Of a DNA stretch of 64,000 nt, positions 1 through 10,618 are shown piece by piece (positions within the stretch are counted from its first letter, which is position 1; every line of letters begins with the position of its first letter). A program made the position numbers and the translations under genes. The stretch is from Utricularia gibba (lineage: Eukaryota > Streptophyta > Magnoliopsida > Lamiales > Lentibulariaceae), in NCBI GenBank assembly GCA_002189035.1, contig NEEC01000008.1:372001-436000 (forward strand). The letters are read 5' to 3'. The notes under the pieces were generated by a model. It was not told the origin of the DNA. It did not search any database and saw only the letters and a program-made list of their open reading frames with translations.

Positions 1-899
1 AAGTACAACCACCACTCTTGGCTATCACTCCGTCATATCCTTGGCCACCTCCTTACCCCTAGTTCATGATACCCCATGTCGCATCGAGTCAGTCTAGTAC
101 TGGGATGGGACATGCGTATTGGAGATTACCATTTCCACCATCATATAGTGGTCCACATGATGCGACATGTCCGTCATCATCACGACGATGCAGGCGTGGG
201 TGGATGTATTTTGTCATAATAAACCATGATGTAAATCATTATCGAATAAGTTACTTTTATGAAAGTAGTTTGAAAAAAATCATATAGAAAATATCAAAGA
301 TAAATAACTTTTAATAGCAATTAATCAAAGTTGTTCAAACCATAAAATATCGAATTTATCAAACTATTCTGTTGATGGTGAATTCACTCCCCAATCCATC
401 GCGTTGTGTATTCTTGTGGGATACTGTCTACCAACGATAGGATCATGGTATGGGGTCTAACCCAGGTAGGGGACATAGGTATCAGAATCAAGAGATTTGA
501 AAACCTCTTTACTCAAGAGATTTGTCGTAAAGCATGCAATATATTAAGACTAATCATGAGATTGTTGGCACTTACCTTCACCTTTTCAGCACCAGCAATA
601 GCATGAGAGCATGGAACACCATACTTAGTCCACTTTTCGGAACTACAAGTTTGATCACAAAGCATCACTTTGTATTAATAGCATCTCTCTTTCCTATGGG
701 TGACGGCTTCAATCTAAAATGATATATATTCACAGTCTCGAATTGGTGCACCTGGTGTGTCTTGGCTCGTTCTTGTGCTCTGTCCCAAAAACATTTTTTC
801 TCCTTTGAGAGAGTCCGCGTACATCGATAACAAATGTTATACACGAAGTAAAATAATAAAATATTAAAAACGCTCAATATTGTACCTGATGGTTTTCTG
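1..899. other. Intergenic, no gene seen
   Basis: AT-rich sequence with only short open frames on both strands that resemble no family I know. It may belong to the same MULE remnant that lies to its right, but no motif supports that. Confidence 0.5.
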
Positions 900-2600
900 T
901 CATTGAGGTGATCTCCTATTTATGCTCGTAGAGGATGGTAGCTAACTTGTACAACGTAGTCTCAACAATTGTATTTGAGGGAAACCGACGACAAACCTTG
1001 AAAACGATGTTCATGATCTCTATTGCATTAGAAGTTAGATTCATGTAGCGTCTGTCCAAATCATATGAGAGTGTACATCTCTCAAATGAATCATTTTCCG
1101 GCTCAAAGAACCATACATAAGCTATCGAATTTTTCTTTTGAATCCTTTCGAGGTATATCATCAACTTTCTTGGATCATAGGTTGCTTCATATTGTAAGCC
1201 ATTTGCTTAATTATTTTGCTTCCAAACTTCTTGTTGAAGTTGGAAACATAATGATGCAAACACCAAAGTGGGCTAGATGGCCTTCTTGAAATCTAACGTA
1301 ATTTCTCACAATTGCAGCATGCCTGCAACTCTGTCCTAGATTATGCTAGCCTAGCCTTGACAAAAAAAGTGCTCATATATAAACTAGAGATATGCATCTC
1401 TACAATCCTTATCGATGAATGCATAGGCTAGCGGTAGGATGTGATCACCTCAATCATTGGTAGTGGCCATGAGCAACTTGTGGTCATAACATACATATAA
1501 AAAGATGGCATCAACCATAACAACAGTCATGCAAAACTTGAATGCTCGAATAAATGGATCATAGGCCCAAAAAACATAATGTATGATTTTATGGTCCTCT
1601 CCTTCAATAGTGGGAAAACAGTCCCACGAGACCACTGTACCCAGATTGGCCTACATGATTGCCACAAATAATACAAGTACCTTTTGCACCAATGATTCCA
1701 ATGTTTCATAGACCAACTCAAAAGCAAGTTGAGTACCATATCATGTATGTTCATAAGTAATCTTCTTCTGATATTTTTCAAAAATACCTTTTCGAGCATC
1801 TGCAACCTTAATCTCTACAACAAAGAAAAATTATTAAAAATGTAAACTATGTAAAGAAATTTAAGTAAAATTTAAACTATACCAGCTTCTTTATGTACAG
1901 TATGTATAAGTTCATATCCAATGAATAAATCAGAAAAGTTGCAATGTTCCACTCCATCCATGTATACCATGCAAGTATGTGTAAAGTACAGATTGATACT
2001 TGCCAAACTCCATCACGTATGGATCACATAATTCTTATGCGTTAATAACACTTAGGATTCATGTTAGCACGAGCACATTTGCCCTACTAGAATGTGGGTT
2101 GACTAACCGAAACACTAAATTCATATCTTTATTTTATATGATAGTGGGCAACACAATATTGGGAATGAACTTTACTAACAAATGTAATTCTCTTGTTCAA
2201 CACATACACCTTCTCATCGTAGCACCTATATTTGCCACCATATTTAAATTCCTCGAATATGAAAGTGTTTACCGGAATGTTTTGGAAAGGGGGTACTCAT
2301 CCCTTACGGAACACCCCAAAGAATCGTCGAGAGCGAGATCCAGACAATTGCGTCGCACGAGATGACTCAATTCCAGTCTTTGGTGCTTCATCCTCACAAA
2401 CATTCTTTGGAGGAGCTTCAGAATCCTCACTCGAGCCGGTGTCTTCACCGTCATTATCAAGGTCGACCATATCTTCAAAAAAAAAAGTCAATGACAATAA
2501 TTTCATACATTTAGAATTAATATCATTAAAATTACCTTCTAAGGGGAATCCTTCAGTCACATTCACACTTAAATTGTTATCATGTATTAAAAATAATGGC
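900..2600 (-). mobile_element. Decayed MULE (Mutator-like) transposase
   Basis: Reading the minus strand from about 2600 down to 900, broken open segments in changing frames resemble a plant MuDR-family transposase. First comes an acidic N-terminal stretch (2602-2297, with a run of Asp/Glu/Ser near DNDGEDTGSSEDSE). Next is a segment around 1805-1450 holding the start of the DDE domain: a 'FKFC..VVMVDAIFLY..YDHKLLMATTND' pattern that corresponds to the MULE core 'GFK.C.P.i..D.tfL.GkY.g.LL.A...D'. Then 1164-916 has the 'ER..KKNSIAYVWFFEPENDSFERC' region typical of the C-terminal half. Stops and frame changes separate the pieces, so it cannot make a full protein. No terminal inverted repeats were identified, so the element's ends are unknown. 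The family call is from recall of MULE proteins; a domesticated FAR1/MUG gene is unlikely given the breaks. Confidence 0.75.
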
Positions 2601-3490
2601 AATATTAATTCTAATGATACACTTACAATTTAAATGTGAACGTTCACACTGAAAAGATACACTCTATAGTTGACATCCGGCATATTGGTACAAGATCATG
2701 AAGTAGTATGCGAACTTTCACCCTCATTGTTGGGCAAATTGACATTTTCGTTGTTAAATATTATATTACTTGAATATTGACATTTCCAAAAAATTGAAAA
2801 AATCCCTAATGTATTTATCCATTTTGAAATGGTAAAACAAATTTAAATTTAAATAAAAATAATTTATTGATAATAATAGCAATGTAATCAACAGTTTTAT
2901 GATTATAACAAAGTATCAAAAATTTAAATAAAAAAAATTATAAAAGAAAAAAAATGATATTACCAGATTTTTCTTCAATTTTAACTCTATTCAACTTTGA
3001 ATATGAATGAAAAATTTTGTGAAGATATGAGATATATATAGAAAAGTAAGTATGGGCTTAGCAGTAAGGTGTCATCAGTGATGGTGTGTTGCAATAAGAT
3101 GCCGTTGATGATGCCGTTTTATCTAAAGCACCATGAGTGATAATGTGAGTCATTTTCGAAACACAAAGCATCACTAATGATAACATATAATATTATTAAT
3201 ATAATATAATTATTGATTAATATTATTTAATTTAGTTTTTGGTCGTCACTGAAAGTCTCCGCCCATGATTTACGGTAATTTTTATTTTTTCGAAAGAACA
3301 CAAAAAAAATACAAAATAGAGAAAATTGATGCCAGTTGGAACGTGTTTGTAGGCTGCTTGGACCGCACATTTGATATTCTCCGGCCCAGGTGCAGCTTAA
3401 CGATGTATTTGAAGCTCGCGTTGACGTGTCGAATCACTGATGGTTTAGCACTACAAAATAAAGAGAGAACTACAAGCACACGACTTTCGT
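2601..3490. other. AT-rich intergenic DNA downstream of the peroxidase
   Basis: The stretch is low-complexity A/T-rich sequence. Around 3065-3185 there are three imperfect short repeats of the type 'gatg/catcA(C/G)TgATg', possibly the decayed end of the neighbouring MULE. The last ~200 bases should hold the 3' UTR of the minus-strand peroxidase. No gene is supported. Confidence 0.5.
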
Positions 3491-3496
3491 TTTTTT

Positions 3497-4489
3497 TCAG
3501 TTAGCCGCCGGGAGTGAATTGGGAGAATCGCATCTCCGCCGGATTTCACCGTTGTTCCCTGTCTTCACGCCGAGGACGCTGACCTTCTCCATCGCGTGAG
3601 CAAAGGCTTGGAAGAAAGCATTTTGATCCTTGGCGTACAGATCCACGAACGGCTTCGTTCTCTTATCGAACACCATAGCGTGATCGCTCGCAAGCAACGC
3701 CACGCCTCTCTGCAAATTGATGAAATAAGAGTTGTCGAATTTCCCAGGGGTCCTCGGATCGTTGAACGCAGCCATTGTAGGATCATTCTTGTGTTCCTCG
3801 CACAGTTTCCTCAAACCCTTGGCGTATTCCGGGTTCAAGGAGGGATCGACTTGAGATTTTTTGCTGAAATTGAAGATCCTGTTCGCGAATTCAGAGCAAT
3901 GTGCGAATCCGATGGTATGGGCGCCTGTAAGCGCCACCATTTCTTGTACATTGAAGCCCTTGGCGGCGAAGATGCCGATGATTTTGGTAATCGTCATGTT
4001 GGGGAGGGCGATATGGCCTTCCACATCGACGGCGTGGGAATTCAAGGAATCTTTCCGGCCGAGGTGGACGGGGTAGAACGGCCCACCGACCATAGAAACA
4101 AGATCTCGCGTCGCTTCAGATAAAATGTCGGAGCAGGATACGATTCCGGGGCAGGCGAGTTCAAGCTTTGTTTTGGCGCGGATGACGAGGTCGAAGGCAT
4201 CGCCTGGGAGAGCTTTGTTAACTTCGTGATCCCGTTCGGCTTTGTTGAAGGCGGTGGAGGATAGGAGAATAGAGGCGTCGCAGCCTCCGACTACGCAGTC
4301 GTGGAAGAAGAGGCGGAGGGCGCCAGCGGCGGTGGTGGGTATCGCCAATTGCTTCTCTAGCACCACGTCTTGGATTATTTTCGCGAAACTAGGGCAGCTC
4401 TTTCTGTAGTAGTCGACGGAAAGCTTCGACTGGGTTGGCGGCAGAATGCAGAGGAGGAACAGAAAATATATAAAAAACCTTGGCGCCAT
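3497..4489 (-). CDS. Class III secretory peroxidase (PRX41/PRX65-like), intronless
   Basis: A single open frame of 330 residues encodes a plant class III haem peroxidase, which uses H2O2 to oxidise phenolics in the cell wall or vacuole. Residues 1-21 form a signal peptide ending near PPTQS|K. The distal haem motif LRLFFHDC (distal Arg and His) lies near residue 60, followed by GGCDASILL. The proximal histidine motif LTGAHTIGFAHC is near residue 190. Eight conserved cysteines can be found, including the C-terminal RRRC. Length is normal for the family. The lack of introns is shared, from memory, with the PRX31/41/63/65 subgroup, whose FHDC-(L/V)-VGGCDAS variant it also shows. The start is the only Met giving a signal peptide. 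It lies head-to-head with the LRR gene. Pieces of its 3' end recur at 6980-7015 and 18335-18495. Confidence 0.93.
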   Translation of the reverse strand: MAPRFFIYFLFLLCILPPTQSKLSVDYYRKSCPSFAKIIQDVVLEKQLAIPTTAAGALRLFFHDCVVGGCDASILLSSTAFNKAERDHEVNKALPGDAFDLVIRAKTKLELACPGIVSCSDILSEATRDLVSMVGGPFYPVHLGRKDSLNSHAVDVEGHIALPNMTITKIIGIFAAKGFNVQEMVALTGAHTIGFAHCSEFANRIFNFSKKSQVDPSLNPEYAKGLRKLCEEHKNDPTMAAFNDPRTPGKFDNSYFINLQRGVALLASDHAMVFDKRTKPFVDLYAKDQNAFFQAFAHAMEKVSVLGVKTGNNGEIRRRCDSPNSLPAAN

Positions 4490-4853
4490 TCGTACGACGG
4501 CGGCGGCGGCGTTGTAGTGATGGAGACGTACAAGATCATCGCACTTACAAAGTACGGTAATTATGATAATTTTTTCCTAAATTTACCTGAGGTGAATAGA
4601 ATAAAACGGATAACCGTTCCCCATTTGTGGTATTTTTTTACTCTTTATTTCGAATTGGGCTCCCAATTTCATACATTTTGGGCCAAAGAAAGCAGCCAGG
4701 CCCAAAAATTTCGGGTTTTAAGCCCACTGTGTAGCTCATCGTTGCGGTCGAATCGCCCTTTGTTCCGCTTATTATAAACTCAGCTCTATCCCCATCCACT
4801 TTCCACAGTCAGTAGAATTCTCAATGCACTCTGAGCGCTGAATACGCCAACAA
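4490..4853. promoter_or_regulatory. Shared head-to-head promoter, peroxidase (-) / LRR gene (+)
   Basis: Only 364 bases separate the two start codons. On the plus side there are plant site II-type motifs (TTTTGGGCC at 4676-4684, CAGGCCCA at 4697-4704, AAGCCCAC near 4720) and a TATA-like ATTATAAA near 4769, about 85 bases before the LRR start. Site II motifs are typical of housekeeping and organelle-related plant genes, which fits the predicted chloroplast LRR protein. Direction of action is inferred from position only. Confidence 0.55.
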
Positions 4854-7800
4854 ATGTCGTCAGCAGGTGCTTTGTCTCTGTATTCTCATCCTAAGGTATG
4901 GATGAAGCCTGATATGTTGATGTTCTTTCCGCGTTTTCATTCCCAGCTTGGGTTTACGTATAAGGTTTGGTGTCATCGTATTATAGATACTGCTCGAGTT
5001 TGATGAGAAATATGGAGGACAAGTATGTAGAGTAACCTGTAGGATAAATGGGTTGATCTGCTTTACGCGGGGCGTTACTCGTGCGGTGACGACTGTCAGG
5101 ATCAGTTCCCGACGATTGCATCTAGGAAGAGTGGTTACTAAGGCTGCGGCTTCTTCAGTTTTTGAAGGCGGCGAGTCGGGGCGTGGACGTAGTTCTCGCA
5201 GGGTTTACAGGGAATCCCAAGAGGCTTCTCCTTTTGCTCCACTTAAGGAAATTGGTTCTGCCGTTCTCCCTGCGGGCGCTTTTATTGTTGTAGTTTTTGG
5301 TATGCCTTTTTTTTGGGCTGATATTCTTTTTTATTTTTTATGATCGTTATGAGATATATGGTCTAGGAATTGGGCTGAAAATTCAAGGTAGAGGTGCTGT
5401 ATTCTTGTATGACGATGTCTTCACTTTTTATCTTTTCATTTCATACTATGGATTCATAGCTTATTAGTGTAATATGATTCAAATAAAAAATTATCCTTGA
5501 AAACATACGTTTTTTAATGGGTAACTAATCTATGAGTTCCAGTTTTCAGTGCTGTGGAAATTGGTCGAAAAGATTCTTGTGCCAAAGCCTTCCAAATCTA
5601 CAGAAAAGCTAACTAACGCTGGTCACGGGGTTAAATGGTCTGTTGCTCCTGGGACAAATTTGCTCACTCAGTTTGGGGACAAGGCTTTAAGGGAATCAAA
5701 GTCAAGGCTTAATGATTTTGCCAAGGAGCTTAGGACATTTGCAAATGTTGACATGTCAGGTAATATTTAGCTTTTATTGTTATACTTGTTCATAGATCTC
5801 TGTCTGTGTTCTTCTTTACCTTGTCCTTTCTTTGTTGGATCTTGATTATGTGGACACAAATATTTGATATATGTACGTAGGTCGCAACTTTGGAGATGAT
5901 GGACTTTTTTTCCTCGCAGAGAGTTTAGCATACAATCAGGTGGAAGCTTTTTGGGAGAACCTTATTTTTATGAATACATCTCATCACGAGAGTGTCTATG
6001 TATTGTTCTGCTTGCCCTTCTTTGTTTCAGACAGTTGAAGAAGTAAGTTTTGCTGCAAATGGGATAACCGCTGAGGGGATGAAGGCATTTGATGGTATAT
6101 TACGATCAAATGTTGCTCTAAAATCTCTTGACTTGTCAGGGAATTCTATTGGAGATGAGGGTCTAATTGTGAGCACCAATCCAAGATGTACTTAATTTTG
6201 TCTAGAGTGAGGAAGACTGTTATGCGATTTTTGCTTCACTGACATTTTCTTATTTCCAAGATTTCCATCTTCATGCTATAAGAGTTTTTATCTTTTTACA
6301 GTATTTATGCAGTGCTCTGTCCGAAAATTCTGGTATTCAGAGGCTACAACTCAGTAGTTGTGCTTTTGGGGATGAGGTTACCTTACTTAGACATTTCGAT
6401 ACACATTTATATGTAAGATGGCGTGCATTTTATCCTACCAATTTTTTTTGTGTTAGGGAGCGAAAGCCATTGCTGATATGTTAAAGAAGAATTCAACCAT
6501 GCGTCTTATTGATCTCAACAACAATTTAATCGATTTCACAGTAAGAAATTTTAATTTAATATCATTGCTAATGTTTTTGTGTCCAAGGATCTTTCATCAT
6601 TCTATTGCAATGTATGTAGGGATTTTCAAGTCTTGGAGGTGCTCTTCTTGAGAATAAGAGTTTACTATCACTATACTTAAAGTAAGGTTCTACTAGATAG
6701 TGCAATTTCTTGCTGATATGTGTGTCTAATGCTGATAACTTATAATGTTATTGAAATAATGTGCTTTGCAACCGCATGTTCAATTATTTGATGTGGGTTG
6801 AGTGACGTTATGTGAATCTGAGCATCAATTTACATATTGTTGGACCAGTGGAAATTATGGTGGTCCACTAGGTGCTGCTGCTCTTGGAAAGGGATTAGAG
6901 GGAAACAAGTCGTTGAGGGTACACTCACTATTACTGTTTTTTTTTTTCTTTTTATGCTCATGATCTCTTAATTACCGAAGCATGATCGCTCGCAAGCAAT
7001 GCCACGCCTCTCTGCTTATGATCTCTTAATTACCGACTGTACATGTTCTGCAGTGTCTAGATTTTCATTGACATTAATATTATTTTTTTACCTGATTTAT
7101 TTTTTATGCATCCTTGATGCATAGGAACTGTTTTTGCAAGGAAACTCAATTGGTGATGAAGGAGTACGTGCATTGATTTCTGGGTTATCTCATCACAAGG
7201 GCAAGTCTTCTCAAGAAACCAAAAGTTTTCATTAACCATTCATGCGATATATTGTCATGTGTGTTGCTTTACAGGAAAGCTTACAGCTTTGAATCTTGCA
7301 AATAACTCAATTAGTGCCGAAGGAGCTTCTTATATTGCAGAGTACATTAGAAAGAGCAAGAGTTTGTTATGGATTAATCTTTACATGAATGATATTAAAG
7401 ATGAGGTAGAACATGCACTATTAAGATTACTATGAAATGGGCAGTTTACTCGTAAGCCATCGCTTCAGTTTTGCATATTTTCAGGGAGCTGAAAAGATAG
7501 CAGAAGCTTTGAAGCACAATCGCACAATTACAAATATTGATTTGGTAAGCAGAAAGAATGTCACCTTCCTTCTGAGTTAATTCCCCTTCTATTACACTGA
7601 CTAATGACAACCATACAGGGAGGAAATGATATACATGCTCAAGGATTTCTGAAATAGCGAGAGTTTTTAAAGATAATTCCCCCATTACCGCTGTCTGTTC
7701 CACCCGATGCTTCCTATATTTTCTTGGATTTTACAGCATGCACATAATCCTCATTTGAAATCATATTTCTCTTCTTAGTTGGAACTTGGTTATAATCCCA

Positions 7801-8584
7801 TTGGACCCGATGGTGCGAAGGTTCTATCTGAAGTTCTCAAGTTTAATGGAAATGTCAAAGATTTAATGCTAGGCTGGTGTCAGGTAAGAGCAAAATATTT
7901 GAATGCCGGACATTGCCCTGCAATTTTCCAGATTTCACATTGTGCCAATGTCGTATTACATGTGCAGATAGGTCCCACAGGTGCCGAATATATTGCAGAT
8001 ATGCTTAAGTATAATGCTACCATTTCTAGTTTGGATCTACGAGCCAATGGATTAAGAGATGAGGTTTGCATGCTTCTCTAGTGATTGACAATTAAGTTCT
8101 CGGATTGTGTCATGTTCTAGGCAACCATTAAAATTCTTGTGTTTACCTCACCACTTTTCGGATTCCATGGAATCTCATTGCACCGTTTTCAGGGTGTCAT
8201 CTGCCTTGCTCGTAGTTTGAAGGTTGTTAATGAAGCCTTGACATCATTAAACCTTGGATTCAATGAGATAAGGGTATGGATCCTCAGCAACGGGTATTTT
8301 GCATGATGCCACTGGCTTCTCATTAAATATTATACACAGGATGAAGGAGCATACGCTATAGCTCAAGCGCTCAAGTCTAACGAAGACATTGGCCTCACGT
8401 CACTGAATCTAATGAGCAACTTCATTACCAAGTTGGGGCAGGTTTGAGATTCACATTTAATGCCATTGTTCTTGGATCCCAAGTCAGTTTGATACAGTAC
8501 TTGAAATTCTCGCAGGTTGCCATCACGGATGCAACTGATCATGTGTATGAGATGAATGAAAAAGAGCTGAACGTCGTGTTCTAG
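4854..8584 (+). CDS. RNI-like leucine-rich repeat protein (EMB2004-like), frameshift in exon 13
   Basis: An 18-exon gene: 4854-4895, 4987-5299, 5550-5759, 5881-5939, 6031-6168, 6302-6376, 6457-6540, 6620-6681, 6849-6918, 7125-7200, 7275-7405, 7485-7544, 7619-7692, 7779-7883, 7968-8063, 8193-8273, 8340-8441, 8516-8584. Every intron is GT-AG except the one after 7200, which is GC-AG. All phases agree except exon 13, which is 74 bases where 75 are needed; one base is missing in 7643-7648. Restored, the product is about 615 residues: a basic Ser/Arg-rich N-terminus (likely plastid transit peptide), a hydrophobic stretch (about residues 105-120), then repeated LRR units of the ribonuclease-inhibitor type (pattern 'L.sL.L..N.ig.eGa..ia..L'). 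This matches my memory of Arabidopsis EMB2004 (At1g10510), needed for embryo development. NLRC3- or RanGAP-type annotation would reflect the same repeats. Confidence 0.85.
6980..7015 (+). other. Peroxidase-derived 36-bp filler in LRR intron 9
   Basis: These 36 bases match 34/36 bases of the peroxidase gene at 3678-3713, in the same orientation. They sit in intron 9 of the LRR gene between two direct copies of the 19-mer ATGATCTCTTAATTACCGA (6960-6978 and 7018-7036). The same peroxidase-to-intron junction occurs at 18495/18500. Confidence 0.85.
7201..7274 (+). other. GC-AG intron (LRR gene intron 10)
   Basis: The exon ends CACAAGG and the intron starts GCAAGTC. No GT donor gives the right phase. 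Splicing AAG-G to GA-AAG restores 'SSHK-G-KLTALNLANN', an uninterrupted LRR. The donor matches the strong GC-AG consensus AG|GCAAGT apart from the extra G. Confidence 0.8.
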
Positions 8585-9183
8585 ATGGAATCTCATTGAA
8601 AATGGAGAATGGGGGAGCAGGGGAGCAGGGAATTTTTGACATCGAGAGCTCAGTGAAGTGATCGAATGAATCTCTTGATTCTTTCCGTGGGAGGGAGTAC
8701 ATATGTCGAAATCTTCACATGTTATGCAGATATTCGTACATTATCATCGGATAACCCTCATCTATCCTTGAACTAGAGAAACGTGTCAGATTCCATGGCT
8801 TTTCTTGAGTCTGCAACCTTGTGTTGTGTGTAACTCTTCTGCATTTCCATGGCTGTCATCGAGAATTGAGGATAACCTTGATCACACGGCACACTAGAAG
8901 CAAGTCTTTTTGAGACTCTACTGTGCGGAATCTCATGCAGACAAATGCTAAGCTCAAAAAGGCAACTTCGACCATGCAGGCTAAGAGATAAAAGCAGTAT
9001 CTGAAAAAAGAAAAACACCAGGAGTGCATCATCAACACAAATAATCATGTCTTCTTGACTCGTGAGGGGGGGATCCAATTTTTCTGTAACAGCCTTCTCG
9101 CGCTTCAGTCTACAGAAACTCCAGGTTTTGAAAGCAAAATCATCTGGTTTACATGGTATTAGTGAAGCTTTGGACATCACTGA
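8585..9183. other. Convergent 3' UTR region between LRR and LSM12 genes
   Basis: The two genes converge here; about 600 bases separate the stop codons. Small open frames on the minus strand (9180-8773) have no family resemblance and overlap the expected 3' UTRs. No clear polyadenylation signal was singled out. Confidence 0.5.
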
Positions 9184-10128
9184 CTAATTCCTGGACTGCA
9201 ACCTCCTCTTTTCCAGTTCGAGCTGAAGAGAGAATAAAAGGCATGACATATGATAACTGATGAGCTTGTAAACTGCAACTAGAAATCAAGCTCTCGAAGG
9301 ACTTGCCACTTTTCTAACACGTTCATTGGCAGCAGGAGTTCCACCGCTAACAGATTCAGGGAGATAGGGGCTGCTAACACGCACTTCATTCATGACAACA
9401 ATGGCTGTCTTGTCCCAGCGTACTGGAAGCCTATGGAAATTAATACCCCGCATCAGTACTACAAGAGCTTCAGCTCGAGGCAAAGAAACAGCAAGAAAAC
9501 GGTGAAGAAAGACTGGAATTCCGAGAATTCAACTCCTGTTCACAACAGTTCAACTTGCGCTCCCAAAGAACAAGGAATCAAGACTAACAACATACGTTTT
9601 GGATAAGGCGTTGAAAATACTCTGTGCCTCAGCTGTGACTCCGACTCCAATTCTCTCAGCATCAATCTCTGCTTGTCTGAAATCAGCGTCAGGATCAGTA
9701 AACTAAAGCACGAGAATGGGGACGACCAGCTTTTACCTTATTGCAGCCTCTTCCCTAGCCTGCAGAGTACTGAGATCAACAAAGCACTTCTTGATATCAA
9801 GTGGATCTTCACCATGTCCTAAAAAGGTGAACTCCTTGATGAAATTAGCCTTGAGCAGCCTTATATTCCTCTTCTGTCCAGACGCAGACCCAGGTTTCAC
9901 GCCATCCTGTGATTTCTCAAGAAGAGTTAAGGGGCCCGTAAACCCTAAATCAATACAGGAAACGATAGCAATGTGGAAGACAAGAAATTCCAGAAGGATA
10001 TGAAGTATGAGCAGGTTTGATGCGCGGTCAAAGGCGATAATTTGTGCTTGAAACTCTTCTCCAAGCGTCGTCTTTATCGACAAAATGCATCCTACTGCGA
10101 ATTCTTCATCTTGCCCCTGAACCTCCAT
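9184..10128 (-). CDS. LSM12: LSM12-like protein (LSm + anticodon-binding-like AD domain)
   Basis: Five exons on the minus strand, 10128-10002, 9908-9737, 9676-9596, 9430-9307 and 9222-9184, total 543 bases and encode 180 residues with all phases consistent. The N-terminal LSm-like part begins 'EEFAVGCILSIKTTLGEEFQAQIIAFDR', followed by RRNIRLLK-type 'KRNIRLLKANFIKEFTFLG', and then the AD domain with 'LQAREEAAIRQAEIDAERIGVGVTAEAQ' and the signature 'LPVRWDKTAIVVMNEVRVSSPYLPESVSGGT'. The family is conserved from fungi to humans and is linked to RNA binding; the plant role is not established to my knowledge. Intron 1 is AT-AC (U12-type) and intron 4 is GC-AG. If either is read as an ordinary intron the protein is damaged: a short insertion after LLIL, or a truncated tail in place of 'VLELEKRRLQSRN'. 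Confidence 0.92.
9223..9306 (-). other. GC-AG intron (LSM12 intron 4)
   Basis: The exon ends AAAGTG and the intron starts GCAAGTCC; the acceptor is TCTCTTCAG. Splicing yields 'ERVRKV-LELEKRRLQ', the conserved C-terminus. Without splicing the frame ends after 'VASPSRA'. Confidence 0.8.
9909..10001 (-). other. U12-type AT-AC intron (LSM12 intron 1)
   Basis: Read on the minus strand, this 93-base intron starts ATATCCTT, which is exactly the U12 donor consensus, and ends AC. It has GCCCCTTAACTC, close to the U12 branch consensus TTCCTTAAC, with the branch A about 18 bases before the end. Splicing C|AG gives Gln, making 'NLLILQDGVKPG', the expected family sequence. The best GT donor inside would add seven residues (HILLEFL). 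Confidence 0.85.
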
Positions 10129-10618
10129 CGTTGCTGGCTTGCTGCCCTCTTCTCACCAATTAATTCCCCATGTTCTCCTCCTCCTGTTAGATATTTCCAT
10201 GAATGTAAACCCTAACCAACGGATGATTCAACTACCAACTTGAGTACATTCTGATGAGATTTCGTACGTTTGGGGCTGCACCCGGGAGAGATTCGTTCAA
10301 CAGTCCTGGGCCGAGCCCATTGGTAGTGCTCTGATCTCATGGACTGGACCCAATATTGGGCCAGCCCATCCCGCCCCACCCCACCATACCTGTTGCCATT
10401 GAGACGCGCCGGGGCTGGTTCTTGCAGTCGATCGTGCAAGGTGTTTCTCCAAATGGCAACGAGTAGCCTTGTTGTGGTTTGCCGCTCTCCAACTGGAACC
10501 CAAGGAGAAGAATCGGTGGTGTCGTAGCGGCGTGTGTTTTGTGTCCCTTAGGCTAAACTCTCGCCAAAACACTTGGAAATGGGGGCGTAAGCGTGTATTA
10601 TTTTACAATATATGAGTG
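10129..10618. promoter_or_regulatory. Shared head-to-head promoter, LSM12 (-) / ENT (+)
   Basis: 490 bases separate the two start codons. The middle (10305-10385) is dense in site II-type motifs: GGGCCGAGCCCA, TGGACCCAATATTGGGCCAGCCCA and a C-rich tract CCCGCCCCACCCCACC. Near LSM12 an AACCCTAA-type telo-box-like element is present at about 10207. This is a typical housekeeping bidirectional promoter by content; no TATA box stands out. Confidence 0.55.

Noticed and set aside
3596-4123. Plus-strand 175-codon frame
   Set aside because: Antisense shadow of the peroxidase coding frame.
4987-5343. A separate small gene read from 5053
   Set aside because: It is exon 2 of the LRR gene; phase and splice sites join it to exons 1 and 3.
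9909-10001. Ordinary GT-AG reading of LSM12 intron 1 (GTCTTCC donor)
   Set aside because: It is in frame but inserts seven hydrophobic residues in place of the conserved Gln and leaves the perfect U12 motifs unexplained.
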